Below are positions 47,136-59,289 of a stretch of 64,000 nt of DNA, one piece after another. The stretch spans positions 53,727,714 to 53,791,713 of the forward strand of contig CM055100.1 of assembly GCA_029204225.1 (NCBI GenBank), written 5' to 3'. The stretch comes from Diphasiastrum complanatum. Its lineage: Eukaryota > Streptophyta > Lycopodiopsida > Lycopodiales > Lycopodiaceae. A program made the position numbers and the translations under genes. The notes beneath the pieces are model-generated. The model saw only the letters and a program-made list of their open reading frames with translations, was not told the origin of the DNA and did no database searches. The stretch's first letter is position 1. Each line of letters starts with the position of its first letter.

Positions 47136-50100
47136 TTATGTTCCTATCAACATAGATTTCGAAATTAGGCCAAGGTTTGACCTCATCTTCATAAAGACAC
47201 TCGTGAGTAGAGGTTTGGTGAGAAGATCTGCAACACAATCTAAAGATGAAACATGTTCCAATGAGATCTCTCTCCCAATGACTTTTTCTCTTACAAAATG
47301 ATGAGGCACTTCAATATGCTTGCTCCTTGCATGAAAGACTGGATTATTTGCAAGAGCCTGAGTAGAAATGTTATCATTCTTAATAATTGGAAGATCTTCA
47401 TTTGCATAACACTTTAGCTCCAAAAGTAGCCTTTTGATCCATGAAACCTCCTTAGTTGTGGTTGTAAGAGATTTGTATTCAGCTTCACAGGATGATAAGG
47501 AAATAGTTGCCTGCTTCTTTGATAGCCAAGAAACCAAGTTCCCTCCAAGAAATATAGTGTAAGCACTTGTGGATTTTCTATCCAACCTATCTCCTGCAAA
47601 ATCTGAATTTGAAAAAGCAATCAAAGTCAGATCTTCTCCTTCATAGAATAATCCATAATCCAAGGTAGAAGATATATACCTCAAGACTCTCTTAGCCAAC
47701 TTCGATTAATATAACTTTGGATCTTGCATGTGTTGACTTAGCTTATGAACACAAAAGCTTAGATAAGGCCTAGTCACTGTTAACCAAAGCCAATAAGACT
47801 CCTATAAAGAATGATGTCCTCAAAGGATTTTTTATCATCTTCCATAGGAACTTTTACAGTGTGCTCCGTAGGTGTATCTATACCTTTACAGTTCTCCATA
47901 TGGAATTTCTTGAGCATGGAAAGTGCATATCTACTTTGGCTTATAAATGCATGACCTTTCCAAAAATCTATTTCAAGGCCTAGAATATAGTGAAGAACTC
48001 CTAAGTCCTACATCTTAAACTCAGTACCAAGTGCATGCTTAGTTTCTTCAACTAACTTCTCATTGTTTCCACAAAGAATGATATCATCTACATAGATGAG
48101 AAGTATAATTTCAAAGTTATCTACAAACTTATAATACAGAGAAGGGTCATATTCACTTAGACAAAATCCGAGTGATATGAGATAGGAGTTGAGCCTTGCA
48201 TACCAAGACCTTGGTGTCTGTTTCAGTCCATACTGACTTTTGAATAAAATACAAACTTTTCATTCATCACCTTCCTTTACAAAACCTGGAGGTTGTTCCA
48301 TGTAAATCTCCTCCTCAAGGTAACCATTGAGAAATACATTAGAAACATCAAGCTGGAACATACTCCATTTGTGAAAACATGCAGGAGAGATGAGTATTCG
48401 AATTGTTACCATCTTTGCAGCTGGTGAAAAGGTGTGTTCATAGTCAAGACCTTTGATCTGTGAGTAGCCTTTGGCACAAAGTCTTGCTTTATACTTATTG
48501 ATAGATCCATCATGATTATACTTCATTCTGAATACCCACTTACATCCAATCACATGCACGTTGTTTGGTGGCTCCCATGTGTTGTTTGACATCAAGGCTT
48601 CAAACTCTTGGGTCATTGCTTCAACCCACTCTTTGGATTGAAGTGCTCCTTGAACATCTTTAGGCTCTTCATCTGATATAAAAAGTGCATGATAGAAAGT
48701 TTCACCTTCCACTTGCCTTCCTTCAGCATCATATATAAGCCTACTTGGCTTAGATCTTGCTCGTGTAGATCTTCTTGGTGTGGTAGCTTGAATTTGCTCA
48801 TCCTCAAGCCTCGGCCTCACCTCTTCTTGAACAACATCAAGATTGATGATTGATCTTGCATTAGACTCCTTGACTTGTGCATCATCCAAGTTAAACTTCT
48901 GATCTTCATGGAAGATCACATCTCTACTAACAACATTCTTGTCAGTAGAGGGTAAATAAACTTTGTATGCCTTTTTGGTAGATGCATATCCTACAAAAAT
49001 TTCTCTTACAGCACTAGGACCCTCCTTCTTCCTAGTTTCTAGAGGCACGTGCACAAAGCATACACAACCAAAAATCCTAAGATGATCTACCTTAGGCTTT
49101 TTCTTACACAACATCTCAAATGGTGTCTTTCCTCCTATTGTAAGATTTGAAAGCCTATTACAAATATAGTTTGCACATGCAACTACCTCTCCCCAAAACT
49201 CTTTAGGCAGAGAAGCTTCTAGCCTAATGGCTTTTGCACATTCACACAAAGTTCTATTTTTTCTCTCAGCAACTCCATTTTGTTGAGGAGTATATGAACA
49301 ATAAAACTCTCTTTGAATACCCTCTCTCTCACAAAAGTCTTTAAACTTATTGGAAGTGTATTCTCCTCCACTATCACTTCTCAAAGCTTTCAACTTGAAA
49401 GGAAACTGCTTTTCTACATAAGCTTTGAAAGTAGGAAAAACATCATAAACCATGGCTTTTGAAGACAACATATAGATCCAAGAATATCTTGGATAATCAT
49501 CTACAAAAGAGACAAAGCAGTTGGCTCCTCCTTTGCTCTTAGTTGATGAGAAATGAACATCAGAGTGTACAAGTTCAAATGGTTGCTTTGTCTTGATACT
49601 TGATCTAGGAAAAGGCCTTCTGTGTGACTTTGCCAGCACACAAGCTTCACAAGGTAGAAGCTCCTTTGACAGTGTCTTTGGTAGACCAACAACTTTTCCT
49701 TCTTTGACCATAGATTGCATGGCTTTGAAACCCAATCTCTTGTGCCACAGATCCTCCTGTAGAACCTTGGTCTCATAAGCAATATCTGAAATGTTAGCAC
49801 TCTCCCTAGAATCTAGTTTGTACAACTTACCAGTTCTAGATCCTCTAGCAATAACTTTATTCTCTCTTGAGATTATACACTTGTCAGCTTGAAACTTGAC
49901 ATCCAATCCATATCAAACAACTATCCTACACTAATGAGATTCTTGGTTAATCTAGGTACATACAGTACATCATGTAAGCAAAAAGATTTTGATGATGATG
50001 CATGCAATGGAATACTACCTATTCCTTCAATTCTACACTCTACATCATTAGCAGTATAGATTGATCTTTTTGCACCTAGATATGGCATGAGATTAGTGAA

Positions 50101-51093
50101 AGAGTTCCTATAACTAGACATATGGGAACTAGCCCCACTATCTATTCACTAGACTTCTTCATTCTTAAAAGGAAAAGATGAAAAAGTAGACATCATTAAT
50201 GAATCCTTTCTTTCACTCTCTACACCCTCACACTCATCCTCATTTGTAAGATTAGCTTGCTTAGATTGGTTCTTCATCTTGGAACAATTTGATGCATAGT
50301 GTCCTTTCTTGCCACAGAAAAAACACTTGATCTTTGACAGCTTCTTCTTGCCACTGGATGTTGCAGCTTGTGAGGACTGATCCTCACCACATTCTTTGGC
50401 TTTGTCCTTCTTGAAGTGTTGTTGTCCTTTGTCCTTGCCTCTTGACTTGTCTCTGATGAAGAGTGCTTTGTCATCTCCACCATCTTTCAATGAAAGTCTA
50501 TTGATCCTCAGCATCTTGTTCTCTTGCCTGCTTTCTTTAGCAATGAGAACACCTTGCAGTGTCTCCAAGGATGGAAGATCCTCCCTAACAGCATAAGTCT
50601 GTACAATATTGTCATACTCATCTCTAAGTCCATTTAGGACTACTTGAACAAGTTCAGTGTTCTTAAGAGCATCACTAATACCAGCTAACTCTTGATGAAG
50701 ACCCTTAACTCTCATGACATATGATGAAGCACTCTCATCTACTCTCTAATAACTTAGAAATATTTGGTTTCTAAGTGTAAGCAATCTAGAAGTATTTTTT
50801 ATTTCATAGATTGTTTAAAGAGTATCCCAAGCTTCTTTGGCAGTGGTGCATGTGTTGATCTCTCTTAACATTTCATTGGTAACATTCATTTTTATAAAAT
50901 GAAGGGCAATTTTGGTTCTTTTGTGAAATGCTGCAGCTTCATTAGGTGCAGCAGGTCCTTCTTCAGCTCCACTCACAATATCCATTACATTCTATAGAAT
51001 CAATAATGATTCCATTCTGATCTTCCACATTGCATAATTGGAAGATGTTAATCTCTCACTGTGCTCTAAGAAATGTGAACCAGATGAAGACAT
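47136..51093 (-). pseudogene. copia element B polyprotein
   Basis: The minus-strand start codon is at 51093 (MSSSGSHFLEHSERL). Gag knuckle CFFCGKKGHYASNC is at 50325-50284; the protease active site IDSGASSHM at about 50145-50116 is preceded by two stops (TAG TGA) in place of the usual WxI context. Pre-integrase and integrase (LWHKRLG, CEACVLAKSHRRPF, ELVHSDVHF, RSDSGGEY, NGVAERKNRT) and the start of RT (GCKWVFRMKYNHDGSINKYK, FLNGYLEEEIYMEQPPGF) lie in one open frame of 548 codons (49906-48260). RT continues past a TGA with LLIYVDDIIL (48097-48080), and RNase H (SSCEAEYKSLTTTTKEV, ADLLTKPL) ends at 47136. At least eight stops, many explained by G-to-A changes, inactivate it. Confidence 0.93.
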
Positions 51094-51870
51094 CTTCTCT
51101 ATGAGAAATTCTAGTAATGATAAAAAAAAATGGAGTTGAAAGGATGTTGCTTGCTATCTCAATCTAGGATCTAACACAGATGTTGATCCACCCTATGAAA
51201 TCTAGCAACAGATGTGAGAACAAATTCTCAACACAGAAAATCAATCTATCTTGAATTTGGATCTTGATTCAATCACAAAAGAAGAAGCACATGCAAGCAA
51301 GAAGTCTATCTCTTCCACAAGCTTCAAAGTACTGATAAACTCTCTAGGAACTTACTTTCTACTCAAACACAGTAATATGTGTGAAATGAAAAGTCTAAGA
51401 CCTCAAAACACTCACTTCTATCCAATTCTACTTGATTGACAGTAAAAATTGATGAAAACGGTGAAAAAGACAGATGTGTGCTCACTTTGGCATATCCCAC
51501 GAGTTGAGTACCATCTCAAACTCTCTGATTGCCTAAAACACTTCTAAAAACAAATCAAATTGATTTAGAAACAAGAGCAACACATTCTACTCTTCAATAC
51601 TTATCCAACAAGCTATAGAACATCAAATTTGGATCGTTCCTTGAGAAGTAGCACTCATTAATGAGGGTTGATTTCACACGTGTGAGCTCTATGTCTGTAT
51701 AGAGCTCCGCTGGATCAGATCAGCCTTGATTTGATCCACTTATGGTCCTCAGATTGCTTGTTTCTCAGCAAGTTTGAATCCCTCTCCCAAATCCAAATTC
51801 CTGCAAGCAAAAACACTGATGATCTGATGTATACACCCTCACCTCTTTAAAGCATTAAGCTATGATACCA

Positions 51871-52600
51871 TGTGAAGTTTTTAGCATGTGTGAACTTCAC
51901 CACACACCTTACAGGATCTTATTGAGGTGTTGTGATTGCACAAGATTGATCAAAGAACAGTATGCTTGAAAAATCTAAGGCAAGAGCACAATAGCATACA
52001 TCTGATGAAAAAAGCTAACTCTTCATTATGAGAAATGAATGTCAGAAAAAATTCTAAGTGTTTAGTATGGGAAAAAAAGGCTGCTCTCGAGTAGAGAGAG
52101 AAAATCAGGCATGAATAACTCGGGTAGAGAGAGAATGAGTCCAAAACACCAAAATCTCAATATTCACAATATGGCAAATCATGCCCAGCTTTCCCTACAT
52201 GAGAGAGACTCGAATTCCTACAGTGGAGTTGCATGGAAAGTCCACTTAACTGAACTAATTCACCTACCAGAGATCCACGTGTGTAACTATATGCATGTAC
52301 GTTGCATGTACTGCATGTCAACTCATAAAACTGCCTAGACATGTGTAGATCACTGAAACTACTTTGCATGTTGCATGAATTAATTGCATGTGGCTTGCAT
52401 GCATACAGTATGACTTTGCATGTTATCTAAAATACTGCATGTCATCAAAATAGAACCTATCTAACTCAAATCCGAGCTACACTAGAAGGATATGTGCTCA
52501 ATTCACACTCCTTTTATCTACAACATGAAATTTAGTGGAAATCACCATGGACATGGCCCCAAACTCGAGATAGGAAGATAATATCTTAATAATCTTCACA
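51871..52600 (-). repeat. right (5') LTR of copia element B
   Basis: 730 bp, the same length as the left LTR. In the direction of the element this is the promoter-bearing LTR; the PBS follows at 51870-51859. Confidence 0.95.
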
Positions 52601-52605
52601 GCACT
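52601..52605. repeat. target site duplication GCACT, right copy
   Basis: It directly follows the right LTR of copia element B and matches 46387-46391. Confidence 0.9.
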
Positions 52606-52680
52606 TATGTTGAGCATAGGTCGAGAGAGAACTTATGCTGAGCATAAGTCAAGAGAGAACTTATGCTGGTCGTTTGAAGA
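52601..52680. repeat. hairpin array, right part
   Basis: This continues the array of 45915-46391: CTTATGTTGAGCATAGGTCG, then CTTATGCTGAGCATAAGTC, each followed by a GAGAGAGAA linker. It ends at about 52675. Confidence 0.85.
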
Positions 52681-53867
52681 GTTTCAGTATCCATTTAGAT
52701 CTTCATTTCCTACAATGGTAGTCGATTCTTTGCTATTTTACAACAGACTGAATCTTTAACCCTTTTGAAAAACAAAGAACATGAAATTTATTTGGGTTCT
52801 AGAGAAAATCGTCCCATTGTAAATGCTTCCAATGCTAAATGGTCTGGTAACTTCAATGAAATAAACGTCGGGAGTCTTAGTGCACTTTTACCTTCGAAAA
52901 TAATGAAAATCATCTATTTTCGATTGTTAAAGTGATTGGCTTCATTTAGAGTGACGACATGGTGAAAATTTTATGTGTGCACTAGATGCATACTTCAAAA
53001 AATGCTTTTGTGGAAAAGTACGAGTTACAAATGTTGCAATTAGATCCAAAAGACAAGATGAAACGTTCAATAAAAAATCAGCCAAGAGTTGATAATGTAA
53101 ATCTCCAAGATATGGATATACTTGCATTTAATTTCTAGTTGACAATGACGAACCATTTACAAAAGTCAACAATATCTATTTTACAAGGATGTCTTGGGTT
53201 AAGTGCACAACCATAATCTTTGACTCGGCATAAATGTAACAAAGCCACAATATACAATATTTTGTCAACACTGGATGCCGACTCAGATGAGAATTTGTTG
53301 ATAGACTATAACGAGGAAGTGAGTCATCAATCTCTACAGTTGAAAATGAGAGTCTTGGTATTATTTCAAGCACTGAGTTCAGAGGAGTTAGTGAGAATTC
53401 CTTGGAATTTGAATTGTAAAAGAAAACAATAATATAAAAAATATGTTCAATGGTTTCAAAATGTATGGATTTAGCATAATAAGCATCAAAAGTATTTTGC
53501 GAGTTTTTTTTTCATGAAAGTCAATTTAAACTATCAAAACACCATAAATATTTGGGTATTTTGTTCATGCGGACATTTTCAATTTTATAGGTTCTATTAA
53601 AGGCTTTATTGTTTTGGCATGGTGTATTGATTTTTTTTTGGTCAAAACGCATATTTTTTGCATAGATTTTTAATGATTTTTGAAAAAAAATTCATGAAAA
53701 AACAAGTTTTTGGGCAAAAATTAGAAAATTGAAAAATGGTTACTCTTTTTTTAGGATTTTGACCCATTTCAAAAGATTTCGTGTTTTGTATATTCAATTT
53801 CATTGGTGATCTTATAAGTGCCCTTTTATCAACTTAAGGGTCTTTTTCTGCCCTGGAGTGCCTTGTA
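52681..53867. other. unassigned sequence
   Basis: No family is recognised. Open stretches of 60-70 codons on both strands show no motifs. It separates the hairpin array from copia element C. Confidence 0.4.
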
Positions 53868-53980
53868 TATTGCTGATCTTCTCACAAAGCCACTTTGCAA
53901 AAGTGCCTTCTCAAAGCATAGGTCTAATCTTGGTCTTATCTCAAGATCAATGCTTGATCCACATTAGATAAATTTAGGAG
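53868..53980 (+). pseudogene. copia RNase H tail of an upstream element C copy
   Basis: It encodes IADLLTKPLCKSAFSKHR, then SNLGLISRSMLDPH and a stop. The first 57 bp or so are identical to 59219-59275. A degenerate polypurine stretch (TTTAGGAG) leads into the LTR at 53981. The upstream break is at about 53868. Confidence 0.85.
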
Positions 53981-54591
53981 TGTCAAAATATTGAAAAATC
54001 TATCTAATGTTGTGAGTAGGGGTCCTAAAAATGCCAAAGATGAATTGAGCTCTGTTGGCTTCGTAAAGACCCATCTTAGAATAAAATATTCAAGGTAGGT
54101 AGAAGTAGAAACTCGAGCTACCATAGGAATTGCCATTTGTACTTTACATGCCACATTTAATGCATGAAAAGACTAGGTGGCACAATTAGACATAGTGAGG
54201 TGGCTTGGATAAGTCTAGATAGCTTGAGAGGTGGATCCACAACTCCAATTCAACTCAAAGTAAGAGGAGAGTCCATGGATCTATATATATGTGATGTACT
54301 CATTGAGAAAATGATGAAATTTGTGTGTAATGCAAATTTGGAGACAAGCTCTTTGTGCTCTCTCTCTCTCCACGAGTTTTGTACTTCCTATTTTCTCTCT
54401 CTAGCCGAGTAGAGGCATTTATGATGCTTAGTCTTATGTTTTGTTGACACATCTTGCTTGTAACACAATAATATTTCTTGTATGATCAGCTTTCCTATTG
54501 ACAACCAATGCTAGTCTGATCTTTATGGTATTATTGGGCTTAGGAGATCAAAAATACATGTGTAGGGCGTCCCACACGTGTGAATTCAGCA
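53981..54591 (+). mobile_element. LTR of copia element C
   Basis: 611 bp, starting TGTCAAAATA after the 3' tail of one copy and ending TTCAGCA directly before the PBS of the next. A TATA-like CTATATATATG is near 54280. It therefore acts as the 3' LTR of the upstream fragment and the 5' LTR of the downstream element. Confidence 0.85.
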
Positions 54592-54603
54592 TGGTATCAG
54601 AGC
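54592..54603 (+). other. primer binding site for initiator tRNA-Met
   Basis: TGGTATCAGAGC immediately follows the LTR. Confidence 0.92.
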
Positions 54604-55342
54604 TTACCTAAGTTTTACAAGCAAATCTAATCAAAAAGTTTGTAGATCTGATCTCATGTCAAGCTAGGAATTGTCTAGATTCTACTTTCTAGCTAGTTTG
54701 CAGTTTTCTGGTGATTTAGAGCTTCAAACCACATTGAATGGTCCATATCAGGTACTGTACGGAATTTCAGGTGCTGGCACGTGTGAAATCCACCCATTTT
54801 CATATTGGTGGTTCTCTCTCACCTTAGATCCAAATTTCATACAAATTAGCCCACTAGAAAGCTAGAAATGTGTAAAATCTGATTTGAATCATGACAGTTG
54901 GATAAGCCAATCAGAAGTTATAAGCTTTTGAAGAGTTGTAGGTAGGGTGCCTAGACTTGTGGCAAATCGTGTGTACATGTCATTTATTGCTTGAATGATC
55001 ACAAAAATCATCCAGAAGCTGCACAATCTCATCTATATGTGATTTAGACAAAATTTCTAGGTTCTAGGCAAATTGTTTCATACAAATAGATTGTATTTGA
55101 GTCAATTTGACATTTTTGGAATATTTCACACGTGTGAAATTCAGAGAACCATAACTTTTGCTAGACTTCATCTTTTTTGATGATTCAAATCTTGTTTTAG
55201 AGAGATTGTCAAGCTAGTGAGATCTATCTCACAGTTTTTTGCTTAGTCTTACATAGGATTTGGTTTTGTACCCTTGATTAGTTCCTATAGTGAGAAGATA
55301 AGCAATTCTTTCATCCATCTTTTTTTATTTCCATCATTCTTT

Positions 55343-58300
55343 ATGACTTCAATGGGTGTCTTTCTATTAGAAGCAAGTGAAAGATTGTCAACCTCCAATT
55401 ACTCAATTTGGAAGATTAGAATGGAATCTGTCTTAATACTACAAGATGTGATGGATATTGTCCTTGGCATTGAAGAAGAACCACAAATTCCTCAAGAAAT
55501 TCCAAAGTACAAAAAGGGAGCTAGGATGGCTCTGCACTATATTAAGATGAATGTCTCAAATGACATCTTAAGAGAAATTGGTGCTTGTACTAATGCCAAA
55601 GATGCTTGGGATACTCTCAAGACTATCTATGAGGCAAAGAATACTTCTAGACTTCTAACACTAAGAAACCAAATTTTTTAAAGTGTACAGAGAAGTGATG
55701 AATGTGCTTCAGCTTATGTAATGAGAGTTAAAGACCTCCATAGAGAATTGTCATGCATAGGAGGCTCCATCAACCAAAATGAACTTGTTCAAGTCATACT
55801 TAATGGGTTTAAGGAGGAATATGACAACCTTGTTCAGAGTTATGCCATTAAGGAGGAGCTACCAAGTCTGGAAGCACTCCAAAGTGTGCTCATTTCTGAA
55901 GAATCAAGACAAGAGTATAAACTCTTGAAAATGGAGAGACTGTCTCTCAACATTGATGGTAAAGCTCTCTTTACCAAAGACAAGCACAAGACAAGAAGTA
56001 AGAATCAACACCAATCCTCTTCAAACAAGAAGAATCTTATTTCCAAGGAGAAAGGAGAAGAGGATGAGTCTTCTCAAGCTTCCACATCCAAGAAGAAGAA
56101 GAAAAACATCAAGTGTTTCTTTTGTGGCAAGAAGGGGCATTATGCCACCAATTGCTTCAAGAAGAAGAGTCAATTCGAGCAAGCCAACATTTCTAATGAA
56201 GAGAAGAAAGATGCTCATGCAAGTGATGGAGAGGGATCTCTTATGGTCTCGAGTTTTTCTTCATCACCTTTCAAGAAAGATGGTTCGTGGTATATCGACA
56301 GTGGAGCTTCCTCACATATAGCTCCAAGTATTCTTTTTCATCCATGTCACCTTATGAAGGAGCCAAGAAGTCCATCTACACAGCAAATGTTCATGAGTGT
56401 GCTACTGAAGGCATAGGGACCATTCCCTTAAAGCTTTCTTCATCAAAAGTTCTTTCTTTATCTAATGTACTTTTTGTTCCCAAGTTAACAAAAAATCTTA
56501 TTAGTGTTGGGCAATTGTTTGATAGTGGACTAGATGTGAATTTCAATGTTGATACATATACAATCAAGAAGCATGATGAGATCCTTGCATTTGGGTCTAG
56601 ATATGGCGGAATCTACAAGCTTGATCCCAAAGAGTATGCTAACTCTTGTGATAGTGCTTTTGCTACTGATATGTCTTTGGAGGAACTATGGCATAGAAGG
56701 TTGGGACATCCTAACTATAATTCTATGGTGTCCATGGTCAAGAAAGCCAAAGCTATTGGCTTGCCTAATCTTATCTCCAAGAATTTCAAGCCATGTGAGG
56801 CTTGTGCCATATCTAAGTCTCATAAGAAGCCTTTTTAAAAGTCATCTATCAAGACTACACATCCATTGTAGCTCATACACTCGGAAGTGCACTTCTCATC
56901 TTCAAAAAACAAGGGTGGTGCTACGTGCTTTGTAACTTTCATTGATGATTTCACTAGATTTACTTGGGTATATCTTCTAGGTTCAAAATCTATGGTGTTT
57001 GACTATTTCCTAAGTTCAAAGCTCTAGTTGAAAAGCAATTTTCATACAAAATCAAGATTCTTAGAAGTGATGGAGGTGGTGAGTACACTTCGAATAAATT
57101 TCATGATTATTGTGAGCTTGAAGGCATTAAAAGAGAGTTTTCTTGTGCATATACGCCATCTCAAAATGGGGTAGCTGAAAGAAAGAATAGAACACTGTAT
57201 GAATGTGCCAAAACCATTAGAATTGAGGCATCCTTGCCAAAAGACTTTTGGGGTGAGGCCATCAATTGTTCAAACTATCTTTGCAATCAACTCCCTCATG
57301 TAGCACTTGGAGGAAAGTCACCATATGAAGCACTTTATTTGAAGAAACCTAAGGTTGAACACCTTAGAGTATTTGGATGCATATGCTTTGTCCATATTCC
57401 TTTGGAAACAAGAAAGAAGGATGATCCTTGTGCAAGCAAAGGAGTAATGGTTGGATATTCATCCAACAAGAAAGCCTATCGAATCTACATGCTCTCTACC
57501 TCTAAAGTAATTGATAGTAGAGATGTAGTTTTTTCATGAAGAAGAAAAGTCCAATCTTGGAGGGGCCGAGATCAAGCAACCTCAAAATCTATCACCTGTT
57601 GTTATTAAAGACAATCAACATATGGAGGAGTCGAGATTTGAAGATGGAAGTCCTCAGATTTTCACTCCTAGAAGATCCATGAGGGAGAGATCCGAGCCCA
57701 AGAGGCTCACTTATGATGACAAAGGAAAACAAGTGGATCTTGATTCCACTTATGCTTATTTTGTTTCTCATGAGGAGCCCAAAGATGTTCAAGAAGCCCT
57801 TAATACCAAGGAGTGGTATGAGGCCATGAAGATTGAATATGATGCCTTGATCACCAACCACACATGGGAGCTAGTGGAGCCACCACCTTACATGCATATC
57901 ATTGGATGCAAGTGGGTGTTCAAGATCAAGTACAATCATGATGGCTCCATCAACAAGTACAAGGCAAGATTATGTGCTAAAGGCTTTGCACAAATATATG
58001 GCCTTGACTATGAAGAAACATTTGCTCCTATAGCAAAGATGGTGACAATAAGAATCATAATCTCTCTTGCCTTATTTTTTAAGTGGAAACTGTTTCAACT
58101 TGATGTCTCCGACGCTTTTTTGAATGGCTATCTTGAGGAGGAGATATACATGGAACAGCCTCAAGGATTTATCAAGGATAAATCTAAGGTGTGTTTGCTA
58201 TTTAGAAGTCTTTATGGCTTGAAGCAAGCACCTAGATCATGGTATTCAAGACTCAACAACTTTCTACTTTCATTAGGATTTGTGTTTAGTGACTATGATC

Positions 58301-59289
58301 CTTCTATGTACTTAAGGTTTGATGGTAGTAATATTGTCATTCTTCTAATCTATGTAGATGACATTATTCTCAATGGAAGTTGTTTGATGCTAGTTCAAGA
58401 AACCAAAGATGCATTAGGAAAAGAATTTAAAATGCAGGAACTAGGAGAGATCCATTACATTTTGGGCCTTGAGATTGATTTTCATGAAGAGTATGCTTTT
58501 ATTTGTCAATCTAGATATGTCTTTTCTATGTTGAGAAAATTTGATATGCAAAATTGTAAAGGCATAGATACTCCCATGGAGCAACATGTAAAAGATCCTA
58601 TTAAAGGTGATGAAAGATCCTTCGAGGACATCACACTTTATAGGAGTCTTATAGGCTCTTTACTTTGGCTTACTTTCACTAGACCCGATTTGAGCTATTG
58701 TGTGCACAAATTGAGTCAATTTATGCAACATCCCAAGGTCCAACATTGGAAGATGGCCAAGAGAGTTCTAAGATATGTATCTTCTACTCAAGATTATGGT
58801 TTATTGTACAAGAATGAAGATCTAACCATTATTGGCTATTCAGATTCCGATTTTGCAAGTGATAAAATGGATCGAAAGTCCATTAATGCATATACTATCT
58901 TTCTTGGAGGCAATCTTGTGTCTTGGCTTTCAAAGAAGCAAGATACCATATCTCTATCATCTTGTGAGGCCGAGTACAAAGCACTCACTACAACAACTAA
59001 AGAGGTGGTTTGGATCAAGAGGTTAATCATGGAGCTAAAGTGCATCCAAGAGGATGATCTTCACTTGATCAAATGTGACAACATATCGGCACAAGCTCTT
59101 GTAAACAATTCTATTTTTCATGCAAGAAGCAAGCATATAGAAGTGGCACCATTTTGTAAGGGAAAAGCTCATTGGAGGTGAAATCAACTTGGAACATGTC
59201 GACACATCTTCGTGTATTGCTGATCTTCTCACAAAGCCACTTTGCAAAAGTGCCTTCTCAAAGCATAGGTCTCTCAAGATCAATGCTTA
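55343..59289 (+). pseudogene. copia element C polyprotein
   Basis: Gag starts at 55343 (MTSMGVFLLEASERLSTSNY), has a TAA at about 55679 and continues with knuckle CFFCGKKGHYATNC (56114-56155). Protease YIDSGASSH is at 56291; a frameshift near 56330 moves to the frame with LFVPKLTKNLISVG, LWHRRLGHPN and CEACAISKSHKKPF. Integrase core is broken by stops and a frameshift (56840-57230), then WGEAINCSNYL, GGKSPYEALYLKKP (57250-57350). RT and RNase H form one open frame of 519 codons (57622-59181) with [40 protein letters not shown] (YVDD at 58351-58362), SSCEAEYKAL and CDNISAQALVNN. A frameshift near 59150 precedes the tail IADLLTKPLCKSAFSKHR. The 3' LTR is missing: sequence after 59289 belongs to another element. 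Confidence 0.93.
57622..59181 (+). CDS. copia RT-RNase H open frame (element C)
   Basis: This is the longest uninterrupted part of element C: a short acidic linker, the RT palm with LIYVDD, the connection segment (YRSLIGSLLWLT-type), and RNase H with the SSCEAEYKAL block. It would act as part of a polyprotein copying the element's RNA; alone, without gag, protease and integrase in frame, it is not expected to be functional. Confidence 0.8.
   Translation: MEESRFEDGSPQIFTPRRSMRERSEPKRLTYDDKGKQVDLDSTYAYFVSHEEPKDVQEALNTKEWYEAMKIEYDALITNHTWELVEPPPYMHIIGCKWVFKIKYNHDGSINKYKARLCAKGFAQIYGLDYEETFAPIAKMVTIRIIISLALFFKWKLFQLDVSDAFLNGYLEEEIYMEQPQGFIKDKSKVCLLFRSLYGLKQAPRSWYSRLNNFLLSLGFVFSDYDPSMYLRFDGSNIVILLIYVDDIILNGSCLMLVQETKDALGKEFKMQELGEIHYILGLEIDFHEEYAFICQSRYVFSMLRKFDMQNCKGIDTPMEQHVKDPIKGDERSFEDITLYRSLIGSLLWLTFTRPDLSYCVHKLSQFMQHPKVQHWKMAKRVLRYVSSTQDYGLLYKNEDLTIIGYSDSDFASDKMDRKSINAYTIFLGGNLVSWLSKKQDTISLSSCEAEYKALTTTTKEVVWIKRLIMELKCIQEDDLHLIKCDNISAQALVNNSIFHARSKHIEVAPFCKGKAHWR

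Larger units (their letters stand above)
46392..52600 (-). mobile_element. copia element B, structurally complete (6209 bp)
   Basis: Two LTRs of exactly 730 bp (46392-47121 and 51871-52600), a GCACT target duplication on both sides, a PBS (minus strand TGGTATCATAGC, 51859-51870) and a polypurine tract (minus strand AAGGAGGAG, next to 47121) frame an internal region with gag, protease, integrase, RT and RNase H in copia order. The LTRs differ at about 30 positions without indels by my count (about 4%), mostly transitions, so the insertion is fairly old. Several stops make it non-autonomous. It inserted into the hairpin array. Confidence 0.95.
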
